Made by a program: the position numbers and the translations under genes. From NCBI RefSeq assembly GCF_022347985.1, contig NZ_JAKRFQ010000005.1, positions 1 through 54,252 of the forward strand: a stretch of DNA of 54,252 bases. Direction: 5' to 3'. This document shows, piece after piece, positions 39,221 through 47,346 of this stretch; within the stretch, counting starts at the first letter, position 1, and the number at the start of each line of letters is the position of its first letter. Under the pieces are notes generated by a model that ran no database searches, was not told where the DNA came from, and worked only from the letters and a program-made list of their open reading frames with translations. The DNA comes from Photobacterium sp. OFAV2-7. Its GTDB lineage: Bacteria; Pseudomonadota; Gammaproteobacteria; Enterobacterales; Vibrionaceae.

Positions 39221-39565
39221 ATACATATTGTCTCATTTTCTTAAAATAATGCTAGCCATTTACTGTCAGATACTTGTAATAGCAGCAATTTAGTTACGCC
39301 GATCTCATATCTCTTTTTGAAAGCAATATACGACAAGTTTCTACTCCTACCCTGAAATTCAACAGCTCTTGTATTTTCCTTTAACCAGCTTGCCCATTAC
39401 TCATGATTTTGATCAACCAAGCCGGGAAAACAACGCCTCGTCTCACCCAGCTCAAACAACTTAGGCTTATCCTTAATTTTCAATCACTAGCGAGAAGCCA
39501 AAGGGCTTTTGAAAAGATTTACACCAACACTTCAATTCAATCTACTTAACTTTTCCATTAATCAA
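39221..39565. other. Gene-free gap between mshG and mshB, where mshF is expected
   Basis: About 345 bp of AT-rich DNA beyond the repeat array without a supportable coding frame on either strand. In the V. cholerae locus mshF sits here. No terminator with a T run was found after mshG, and no strong -35/-10 pair was recognised, although the mshB promoter should be in this gap. Confidence 0.6.
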
Positions 39566-40786
39566 TTAAACGCCTCTAGCCACATCAAGCAGACTCCACA
39601 TCGGTAAGAAAATCCCCAACGCCAGCAATAGAACCATAATTGCCACAATCAGCAACAACAGCGGCTCTATCCGGGCTGTCAGTGTTTTCAGGTCATAATC
39701 GACCTCGCGATCATAAAAATCGGAGACTTCGAGCAATAAGTCATCAACCTGGCCGGTTTCTTCGCCCACGGCAATCATCTGCAATACCAGTGGCGTAAAC
39801 ACCCCTGACTGGCTGGCCGTACTGGCAATGGTATTACCGCCCTCGATACCGTTTTTCATCTCTATCAGACGATTTTCGAGAAAACGGTTACCCAGGGCCT
39901 CTGCTGCCATCTGAATCGCCTGATTCAAAGGCACACCGGCACGGATCATCAGGGAAAAGGTGCGCGAAAAGCGCGATAACTGGGCCCGGTTGACGATATC
40001 ACCGACAATCGGCACTTTCAGCCGCCACCGGTCCCACTTTTCATTACCAGCCGGTGTCTGGCGCCACATCCTGATCCCGATCCAGCTCGCCACCAGTCCA
40101 CCTAGCAACAGTGGCCAATAATTAACAAAAAAGTTCGAACTGGCGATCAATATTCGGGTCGGTAAGGGGAGATCCACCCCGAACCGGCTGAACATAGAGG
40201 TAAATTGCGGGATCACCTTAACGTTCAGCACGACCATCGCCAGCATAATTGCCGAGATCACAAAGGTCGGATAACGCATCGCCGATTTGATCCGGCGCCG
40301 GGTCTCCATTTCCTGCTCGAAATAGTTCGCCAGTTGCAGCAGCGACTCATCCAGTCGACCGGTATTTTCGCCGACATGGATCATCGACACATACAGCTCC
40401 GAAAACACCCGTGGATGCTGCTTCATCGAGACCGACAGTGAGCGACCATTGGTCAGCTCATCCGTAACGGCATCTAATGCTTCCTTCATGAGTGGATGTG
40501 ACGAGCTCTGACTCAAGCCTTTAATGGCCCTTAGCAAAGGCACGCCTGCCTTGGTGAGGCTGTAGAGCTGGCGACTAAATATCACCAATATCTCCAACGG
40601 TACCCGGCTTTGGAACATAGATTGAAGATCCCAACCTTGTCCCTCGGCTTTCCCCTGACGGATCTCCAACGGGATTATGCCCTGTCGCATCAGCAGATCA
40701 GCCGCTGCATCCTGGCTGGCCGCTTCGATTTGGCCACGCTTCAGACCGCCTTGGTTATCCCGTCCGCGATAGTTAAATACCGGCAT
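39566..40786 (-). CDS. mshG: MSHA inner-membrane platform protein MshG (PilC/GspF family)
   Basis: Encodes 406 residues. Two GspF cytoplasmic domains (about 70-195 and 272-395) are each followed by membrane helices, with conserved FSRQLYSLTKAGVPLLRAI and FSRTFSLMIRAGVPLNQAI as the matching repeats. GEETGQVDDLLLEVSDFYD is typical. MshG forms the membrane platform on which the MshE motor acts to add or remove pilin. Last gene seen in the secretion operon; the ribosome site is TAGGAG. Confidence 0.93.
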   Translation of the reverse strand: MPVFNYRGRDNQGGLKRGQIEAASQDAAADLLMRQGIIPLEIRQGKAEGQGWDLQSMFQSRVPLEILVIFSRQLYSLTKAGVPLLRAIKGLSQSSSHPLMKEALDAVTDELTNGRSLSVSMKQHPRVFSELYVSMIHVGENTGRLDESLLQLANYFEQEMETRRRIKSAMRYPTFVISAIMLAMVVLNVKVIPQFTSMFSRFGVDLPLPTRILIASSNFFVNYWPLLLGGLVASWIGIRMWRQTPAGNEKWDRWRLKVPIVGDIVNRAQLSRFSRTFSLMIRAGVPLNQAIQMAAEALGNRFLENRLIEMKNGIEGGNTIASTASQSGVFTPLVLQMIAVGEETGQVDDLLLEVSDFYDREVDYDLKTLTARIEPLLLLIVAIMVLLLALGIFLPMWSLLDVARGV

Positions 40787-40807
40787 ATACTAGCTCCTAC
40801 CGCGCAA

Positions 40808-42553
40808 TCACAGCACATGGCCGTCATTGAGATCAGCGGCTATAAAATCAGTGGTATTCAAGTCGCCTTCGCCCAGCAACAACACTTCCTCCAGGCTTGT
40901 ACGCCCTTCAAGCGCCAGCTCCATGGCTGACTCAATCAGTGGTTTGTAGCCAGAGGCATTACGGGCTATCTGGCTAAACAACACCGCATCATTGGCACGC
41001 AGTGCATCCATCATCGGCTGATCCAGCTCAAGCAGTTCAAAGACCCCAATACGCCCTTTATAACCGGTAAAGTTGCAGCTTTGGCACCCTCTCCCCCGGT
41101 GGAACTCCCGGTGAAGATGCAGCGGGAAGCGCGCCTTGAGCCATTGCTGCTTAGCCCCGTCAAGCTCTTCACGTTCGGTGCAGTCTTTACACACCCGGCG
41201 CACCAAACGCTGTGCCAACACGGCACGAACAGCACTGGCCACTAAGTAGCCCGGAGCCTCCATGTCCATCATTCGCAATGCACTGTCAATTGCATCATTG
41301 GTGTGCAGGGTCGACAATACCAAGTGACCCGTCAGCGCCGATCGCAGGCCGATTTCAACGGTTTCCTGATCGCGCATCTCACCGACCAGAATAATATCGG
41401 GATCCTGACGCAGAAAGGTTCGCAGGATTGACGAAAATGTCAGGCCAATCTTGCTGTTTACCTGAACCTGGTTAACTCGGGGCAGGCGATATTCCACCGG
41501 ATCTTCTGCCGTGATCAGTTTTTTGCCCGGCTTGTTCAGCTCACTGAGGGCACCGTAGAGAGTGGTGGTTTTACCTGATCCCGTCGGACCGGTCACCAGA
41601 ATCATCCCATGAGGCCGCTTGAGCTGACGACGAAAACGCGGCAGCAAGTCAGCAGGCATGCCGATCTCTTCCAAGCTCAGGATACCGGCCGACTGATCAA
41701 GCAAGCGCATAACCACAGACTCACCGTGCTGAACCGGCATCGTAGACACACGCACATCCACCGAGTGGCCGCGTACCTTGACGTTAAATCGGCCGTCTTG
41801 CGGCAAACGCTTTTCTGAGATATCCAGTCCGCTCATCAACTTCAGGCGCAGCACCAAAGCCGCCGACACACTGGCCTCATTAAGCAAGGTTTCATGCAAT
41901 ACCCCATCGATACGCTGGCGAATACGCAGCACATCAGCATCGGGCTCGATATGAATATCCGAAGCGCCAACCTGGATCGCATCCTCAAACAAGGAGTTGA
42001 TCAGCTTAACAACGGTCACTTCGTCATTGTCAGAATCATCAAACCCAAAACTATAATCCGTTTCGCTTTGATGCTCGGCCTGCAACTGCTCGGCAAACGA
42101 GACAATTTCCTGGGTCCGGCGGTAATAGCGGTCAAAAGCGGCAATCAACTGGCGCTCGGGCGCGATAACCAGTTCAACCCGGTATTGTGCCAGTTGATCA
42201 TAAACCGCCTCCTGCGCGGCCAGATCTGCCGGATCGCTCATCGCCACCCGAGCAGTATCGCCACGCACGCCAATAACCAATGCCCGCAGGCGACGGGCAT
42301 GAACCTCGGAGAGCAATGACACCGAATCGGCATCAACCGATACCCGAGTAAGATCGACCAAGGGAATATCCAGCTGGCGGGACAGGAAAGAAAGCATCTG
42401 CTGCTCACTCAGAAAGCCCATGCTGATCAGAGTATCCCCCAGCTTGCGGCCGGTCGTCTGCTGTTTGCCCAGCGCCTGCTCTAGCTGATCCTGGGTGACA
42501 ATACCTTCTTCTACCAACAGGTCGCCAAGGCGCTTTCTTAATCTTATTTGCAT
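40808..42553 (-). CDS. mshE: MSHA pilus extension ATPase MshE with MshEN c-di-GMP-binding repeats
   Basis: Encodes 581 residues. The N-terminus carries two successive repeats of the MshEN pattern, RLGDLLVEEGIVTQDQLEQAL (about 7-27) and KLGDTLISMGFLSEQQMLSFL, followed by a second-domain region. Such repeats bind c-di-GMP in V. cholerae MshE and thereby turn on pilus extension. The motor part has Walker A GPTGSGKTTT, an Asp box region (EDPVEYRLPRVNQVQVN), Walker B ILVGEMRDQET and a zinc-type Cys tetrad (CKDC ... CQSC). GGAGGG precedes the ATG. No PilT-like retraction ATPase gene is in the window; vibrios use the one near pilU elsewhere. Confidence 0.94.
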   Translation of the reverse strand: MQIRLRKRLGDLLVEEGIVTQDQLEQALGKQQTTGRKLGDTLISMGFLSEQQMLSFLSRQLDIPLVDLTRVSVDADSVSLLSEVHARRLRALVIGVRGDTARVAMSDPADLAAQEAVYDQLAQYRVELVIAPERQLIAAFDRYYRRTQEIVSFAEQLQAEHQSETDYSFGFDDSDNDEVTVVKLINSLFEDAIQVGASDIHIEPDADVLRIRQRIDGVLHETLLNEASVSAALVLRLKLMSGLDISEKRLPQDGRFNVKVRGHSVDVRVSTMPVQHGESVVMRLLDQSAGILSLEEIGMPADLLPRFRRQLKRPHGMILVTGPTGSGKTTTLYGALSELNKPGKKLITAEDPVEYRLPRVNQVQVNSKIGLTFSSILRTFLRQDPDIILVGEMRDQETVEIGLRSALTGHLVLSTLHTNDAIDSALRMMDMEAPGYLVASAVRAVLAQRLVRRVCKDCTEREELDGAKQQWLKARFPLHLHREFHRGRGCQSCNFTGYKGRIGVFELLELDQPMMDALRANDAVLFSQIARNASGYKPLIESAMELALEGRTSLEEVLLLGEGDLNTTDFIAADLNDGHVL

Positions 42554-42558
42554 TGCGC

Positions 42559-43809
42559 TTAGCCCTCCTGAGCCTCAAGCAGCGCCAGGCGCTGTTGGAT
42601 AAACTGTTGTGACTGCGATGAAATACGTCCCATCAACAAGGCCTGTTTATAGGCATCCAGTGCTTTCTCAGCCTCTTTGCTGCGCTCCAGGGCAATCCCC
42701 AAACCCAGCCACCAACGACCATCGTAAGGTTCTTCTGTGACCAGCAGTTTATAGCTGCTCATCGCCAGATCGTTGTTATTCAACTGCTGAGCAAGGGCAC
42801 CGCGCATGGCGAGATAGCCACTGTGACGCTGCTTGGGCATACGGCTTAACACATTCAAAGCCGCCTGCTGCTGAGATTCGTTAACCAGCAGCTTTGCCAT
42901 CGTCAAACGTAAATCAGGCTGATCACCATCAAGTACCAGTCCGTCCTGTAGAGTGGCAATCGCCTTGCGGGTATCCCCCCGCCCGTAATACAAGGCCGCA
43001 AGTTTTTGCCGGGCCTTGACCCATTCAGGCTGATACTTCAGCGTCTGCGTCAGAAAACCAATGGCCTTGCGGCTATCACCTTCCTTTAGGGCTTTCTGCG
43101 CTTTTTTATACTCCACATTGGCAAGCTGTCCGGCATCAAGTTCAACGGTTTCAATCATTAACTCTTCCGCTGGCGCTTCATCATCTCGCTCCACCGCTTG
43201 AGTCGTTGAATTCTCTCGCGCCATTTCTTGACTGGAACCTTGCTCTGACTTGAGCTCTTGCTTTGGTTTGAGCGGTTGCCTTGGATTAGGATCTTGCTCT
43301 GCGCTTGATTTCACCTCTGGCTTCGGGGCCGGTTGAGGCGCTTTTTTTATCCTTGGTCTATCCTCACGCACGACCCTCGGCACTGTCTTGGCCTCAATCA
43401 CCGGGAGCGGCTCTGTTGTCGGCTTTGCCTCTTTATCACCCTGTTGCTCTAAGGCTTGAGTTACAACTGGCTCAACATCGGCTCTCGCCTCGACTACTTC
43501 AACAGCCGTATTCGGCGCTGGTACTACATCATGCTCTGTGCCTGAGATCACATGTTGGGGCTCCGGCACAACAGGGGCTGACAGCACAGCAACTGTTGCG
43601 GGAGCTGGACTATCTGCATGACTATTCGCACCCAGCCACCAGCCTGCACCTCCCGCTATCAACGCTGCACATACACCAAGCACCGCCCATTTCGGTCCAT
43701 GATTTTTCGGAACCGGTTTAACGACCGCAGCCTGTAAAGGTTGTGCGGCGACTGAGGAAGGTTTTTTTTGCTGATTCAGCGCATTAAGCTTTTTATTTAT
43801 CTCGCTCAT
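42559..43809 (-). CDS. mshN: MSHA biogenesis protein MshN (TPR protein)
   Basis: Encodes 416 residues from MSEINKKLNALNQQKK, 2 bp after the mshM stop. One membrane helix (about 48-66, WAVLGVCAALIAGGAGWWL) is followed by a long disordered region rich in Pro, Glu and Lys (about 75-225) and then TPR-like helices (about 235-410, EYKKAQKALKEGDSRKAIGFL and repeats). The disordered part could span the periplasm, comparable to TonB-like linkers. MshN is thought to help place or hold the secretin complex; its mechanism is poorly known. An earlier frame start at 43845 is inside mshM. Confidence 0.86.
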   Translation of the reverse strand: MSEINKKLNALNQQKKPSSVAAQPLQAAVVKPVPKNHGPKWAVLGVCAALIAGGAGWWLGANSHADSPAPATVAVLSAPVVPEPQHVISGTEHDVVPAPNTAVEVVEARADVEPVVTQALEQQGDKEAKPTTEPLPVIEAKTVPRVVREDRPRIKKAPQPAPKPEVKSSAEQDPNPRQPLKPKQELKSEQGSSQEMARENSTTQAVERDDEAPAEELMIETVELDAGQLANVEYKKAQKALKEGDSRKAIGFLTQTLKYQPEWVKARQKLAALYYGRGDTRKAIATLQDGLVLDGDQPDLRLTMAKLLVNESQQQAALNVLSRMPKQRHSGYLAMRGALAQQLNNNDLAMSSYKLLVTEEPYDGRWWLGLGIALERSKEAEKALDAYKQALLMGRISSQSQQFIQQRLALLEAQEG

Positions 43810-43811
43810 AT

Positions 43812-44654
43812 TCAGTGCCATCCCCACAGCACCGGGTACGTCCATTTAGGCTGACGTGCCCCTAATGTATCTTTTACTGCCATCAAGACTTCTTTCCGAC
43901 CTACTGACTGCGCATTACTGCTGCTTGCTGCGATTAATGCTTTATGACAAAGCTGATTGATAAGCCGAGGGATCCCCTGACTGGCTTTCCAAAGCTCACG
44001 ATATTGCGCCAGCTCGAACAACTCCCGCTGGCAGCCTGCACTGTTTAGGCGAAATTCGATATAGGCAATGGTCTCGGCCAGATCCAACGGGCGCAGACAG
44101 GCCCTGAATGTGATGCGTTGCCTGAGCTGTCGCATATGATGCTGGTCGAGCCGCTGATCCAGCTCTGGCTGACCCAGCAAAACGATATGCAGCAACTTCT
44201 CTTGTTCTGTTTCCAGGTTTCCGAGCAGACGGAGTGTTTCCAGCGCATCATCAGGCAGTGCCTGTGCCTCATCGAGCAGTACTACCACAGATTTTCCGGC
44301 GGCTTTACGTTCAATCAGTGCTTGCTGAAGCTGCTCTGTCACGGCGGTATTATCGCCCTCGACCGAAATGGCCAACTCTCGCGCCAGCGCCAGACGGAGC
44401 TCATCCCCACAGGCTGCAGGGGTGGGCAAGTACGCCAACTCAAACTGCTGCGGCAACTGCTTTATCAGCATTCGGCAAACCAGGGTTTTTCCCGTCCCAA
44501 CCTCACCAGAGATTTGGATGATACCTTCACCCATTTCCAATGCCGCCAGCGTCGTCTGGATCGCCTCCAGGTGAGGAGGCAATGCGTAAAACAACGCAGT
44601 ATTAGGGGTCAGCGAGAAGGGCATTTCCTCAAGGCCAAAATGTGACTGATACAT
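43812..44654 (-). CDS. mshM: MSHA biogenesis AAA ATPase MshM (ExeA/GspA-like)
   Basis: Encodes 280 residues. Near the N-terminus is YQSHFGLEEMPFSLTPNTALFY, the classical opening of ExeA-like ATPases; Walker A is ISGEVGTGKTLVCRML and Walker B is VVVLLDEAQAL. In type II secretion GspA works with GspB to let the secretin pass the cell wall; MshM probably does the same for MshL. It begins 3 bp after the mshL stop. Confidence 0.91.
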   Translation of the reverse strand: MYQSHFGLEEMPFSLTPNTALFYALPPHLEAIQTTLAALEMGEGIIQISGEVGTGKTLVCRMLIKQLPQQFELAYLPTPAACGDELRLALARELAISVEGDNTAVTEQLQQALIERKAAGKSVVVLLDEAQALPDDALETLRLLGNLETEQEKLLHIVLLGQPELDQRLDQHHMRQLRQRITFRACLRPLDLAETIAYIEFRLNSAGCQRELFELAQYRELWKASQGIPRLINQLCHKALIAASSSNAQSVGRKEVLMAVKDTLGARQPKWTYPVLWGWH

Positions 44655-44657
44655 GGC

Positions 44658-46325
44658 TTAGCCCTCTTCAGGGAACCATTCAGTGATCAACGCCCGGGAA
44701 CGTTGGATTTCCTGCTGCCAAGTCTGCTCGCCGACCACTGTCGGCTTCAGCAAAATCACCAGTTCCGTTTTGGTCTGGAGCTTACTCACATTCCGGAAAA
44801 GGTGACCAAGCATAGGGATATCACCCAACAAAGGCACTTTGGAGACCTGATCATTGGTTGACGATTTCATCAATCCGCCAATCACCACCACATCACCGGT
44901 ACGTGCATGGATCACCGAGTCAGATTCTCGTACTGAGCTTTTGGCTAAAGGAAGCCTATAAGTACCAAAGGTTTCACCCAGTTCGATACTCTGAATTTCG
45001 GTTTCCACGTCGACGACTGTCGGGTGAACATGCAGCAGCACCCCGCCTTCATTGTCGATTTGTGGTGTCACATCTAACGAGATTCCGGAGAAAAAGGGCG
45101 TCAGCTCAATATCCGGTGACGCCGTTCCGCCATCACTGTTGACTTCCCCGCCTGAGATATCGGTAACAAAGTACTGATCACCGCCCACTTTGATCACTGC
45201 TTTTTGATTATTGGCAGCCGTTACCCGAGGACTGGACAAGACATTCAAATCGCCCTGGGTATCGAGGAAGCTCAGTACCGCATCAAAGTGGCCATCTGAA
45301 ATAGTTATATTGGTCTGCCCGCCCAGCAGGTTAGAAATCGCATCGCCGGGCAGTGACGGGATCGGATCGGTCGTCGGACGACCAAATATAATTTCGGTGC
45401 CGCCAATCGTCTTGGTGATACTGCTCCAGTTAATTCCCTGCTGATAGCCATCACTCAGGGTGACTTCCATGATTTTTGCTTCTAGCACAACCTGTCGTTT
45501 CAGACGCTGCTGGGACACTCCGAGAAACTCCTTCACTTCACGCAATTCGTTAGGAAATGCACGCACCGAGATCAGGCTAGCCTGCGGAGAGACGACAATG
45601 CTTCTTCCCTGTCCGCTGCCGATCATTGCCTGAACGGCTTTCTCCAACTGCTGCCAAAAATCACTTTCGGATGTAGTTTCGATCGTTGTGCCACCAGTAG
45701 CGGTACTCGAGGAGTTGTTATTACCACTGTTATTGTTGCTATTTGTACTGTTGTTACTGTTACTCGTTGTACCGCTGGAAGAAGATGAATTCGAATCACT
45801 ATTAGTGATAGAGCCGGTTGTCAGGGAAGTCAGCGACACCCCACGGCGTTTAAGCTGCAGGTAGTCAACTGGGATCACCTCGGTACGAAGCGTTGCCGGG
45901 AAAATCTGAATAATATTGCCCTTGCGGGTGGTGTTATAGCCATAGATGTCCGAGACCACCTCCAGCACCTCATCCAGCGTCACATCTTTTAATGTCAGGG
46001 ATATACGCCCTTTGACATCCGGGTGCAGCACCATATTGAAAGGTGTCCCTTTAACCAGGCTACCAAAAAAAGCACGGGCATCGACATTACGGGCATTAAC
46101 GCGAAAACGCTTTTCCAACGCCGTATTAGAGACATAATCACCACCGTCCAACGTCGGCATCAGATCCGCACTGACAGCCGAAGGCAACTCCACCAGCGGA
46201 CGACTGTTGGCTTCATTAACCGCTTCGTTCAGCGCACCTTTGACTTCCACGGGATCACGATGTCCCATATTGGCCGAACAACCGGCCAGAGACGCCATCA
46301 CGATCCCAACTATTAATCCACGCAT
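44658..46325 (-). CDS. mshL: MSHA outer-membrane secretin MshL
   Basis: Encodes 555 residues from MRGLIVGIVMASLAGC, a lipoprotein signal with Cys16 as the lipid-bearing residue; a GTG at 46334 would only lengthen it by three. An STN/secretin N-domain region (about 75-150, DARAFFGSLVKGTPFNMVLHPDVKG) is followed by a low-complexity Ser/Asn/Thr/Gly stretch (about 170-215), a second N-domain, and the secretin barrel with VPLLGDIPMLGHLFR. It forms the outer-membrane pore for the pilus. Confidence 0.93.
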   Translation of the reverse strand: MRGLIVGIVMASLAGCSANMGHRDPVEVKGALNEAVNEANSRPLVELPSAVSADLMPTLDGGDYVSNTALEKRFRVNARNVDARAFFGSLVKGTPFNMVLHPDVKGRISLTLKDVTLDEVLEVVSDIYGYNTTRKGNIIQIFPATLRTEVIPVDYLQLKRRGVSLTSLTTGSITNSDSNSSSSSGTTSNSNNSTNSNNNSGNNNSSSTATGGTTIETTSESDFWQQLEKAVQAMIGSGQGRSIVVSPQASLISVRAFPNELREVKEFLGVSQQRLKRQVVLEAKIMEVTLSDGYQQGINWSSITKTIGGTEIIFGRPTTDPIPSLPGDAISNLLGGQTNITISDGHFDAVLSFLDTQGDLNVLSSPRVTAANNQKAVIKVGGDQYFVTDISGGEVNSDGGTASPDIELTPFFSGISLDVTPQIDNEGGVLLHVHPTVVDVETEIQSIELGETFGTYRLPLAKSSVRESDSVIHARTGDVVVIGGLMKSSTNDQVSKVPLLGDIPMLGHLFRNVSKLQTKTELVILLKPTVVGEQTWQQEIQRSRALITEWFPEEG

Positions 46326-46343
46326 GTTAACCACTTTATTCTT

Positions 46344-46703
46344 TTAATTTGCTTTCACAATGTCGGCAAATAGCTCCAGACGCCATTTTTTACCGCCGCG
46401 TGTTACCGTGACATAATCGTCCTGAATATCCGTCAAGGTGTAGCCGCTGACTCTTCCGCCAAGTTCAACGGGCACATTATTCAAAATCACCGTACAGGCG
46501 CTCAATTCACCACAAACAATCCCCTGCAATTGAGGGAGTCTGGCCTTGGTTACAGTGGGCTTTTTCGTCGGAGTTTGCCAGCCTAACGGTGCCGTCGGAT
46601 CCTGGCTTGCCTGTACATGGCCAGCAAGCAGCCCACACAGGGCAACAGCGATAGCTCCATGCTTAATAACCAAGCTTGATTTACCCAGCCCTAAACTAAC
46701 CAT
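46344..46703 (-). CDS. mshK: MSHA biogenesis protein MshK (PilP/GspC-like)
   Basis: Encodes 119 residues from the ATG ending at 46703; a GTG start at 46718 overlapping mshJ is possible. A signal peptide (about 1-32, ending GHVQA) precedes QDPTAPLGW and a short beta-rich domain with GIVCGELSACTVILNN and SGYTLTDIQDDYVTVTRGGKKW, similar in pattern to PilP-type HR domains. It probably connects the inner-membrane assembly to the secretin. Confidence 0.85.
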   Translation of the reverse strand: MVSLGLGKSSLVIKHGAIAVALCGLLAGHVQASQDPTAPLGWQTPTKKPTVTKARLPQLQGIVCGELSACTVILNNVPVELGGRVSGYTLTDIQDDYVTVTRGGKKWRLELFADIVKAN

Positions 46704-46710
46704 CTCAGCT

Positions 46711-47346
46711 TTAACCACCGATAAAATCCTTACTCTCGCCCAAGGTATAAACGTCCAGCTGAATATCAGCCCAAGGGTACTTATCCACCTGATAGTTCAA
46801 GCTCCGCCAATAATACTTAACCGGCAGCGCTTCAAGCTGGGCCAGATAGTTCACAACATCAAAATAGCGACCGCGAAGATTAAGGCGAACCGGGTGAATA
46901 TAATACCCTTCGTCTTCGCCACTGATTAGCTGCACAGAAGGCAGCGACTCCAGCGACTCCAACTTCAAGCGTTCCGAACGCTGCAGAACCTGCTCCATCA
47001 ATCCCGACATCTGGATTGGCGTTACCAAGCTGGCTACGCGGCCCTGCAATTGATCGTCAAGAGTTGAGTTCTCTCGCTCCAGCTTGTCGATTTTGCGCTC
47101 GACATCCTGGTTCGGATCACTCCTGAGCTTGCGCTCAATTAAAATGAGCTGGTTGGCGTTGTTGGTGATCTCATTAGCCACAGAGACAACCTGTTGCCTG
47201 GCTGAGGCCAGCGCCTTGACTTGCGGCTCGATAAACATCACGAAACCGACAAATAACAAAGCAATCCAGCCTGATAGCAAAATCAACCATTGTTCGCGGC
47301 GAGTCAGTAACTCGAACCGATCGCTTAATTTCTGCCAGCCGTTCAT
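46711..47346 (-). CDS. mshJ: MSHA biogenesis protein MshJ (PilO-like)
   Basis: Encodes 211 residues: a short cytoplasmic N-terminus, one membrane helix (about 20-39, WLILLSGWIALLFVGFVMFI), a coiled coil (about 45-100) and a ferredoxin-like C-terminal domain (about 115-200). This is the PilO/GspM plan and it should pair with MshI. The ATG overlaps the mshI stop (ATGA). Confidence 0.88.
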   Translation of the reverse strand: MNGWQKLSDRFELLTRREQWLILLSGWIALLFVGFVMFIEPQVKALASARQQVVSVANEITNNANQLILIERKLRSDPNQDVERKIDKLERENSTLDDQLQGRVASLVTPIQMSGLMEQVLQRSERLKLESLESLPSVQLISGEDEGYYIHPVRLNLRGRYFDVVNYLAQLEALPVKYYWRSLNYQVDKYPWADIQLDVYTLGESKDFIGG

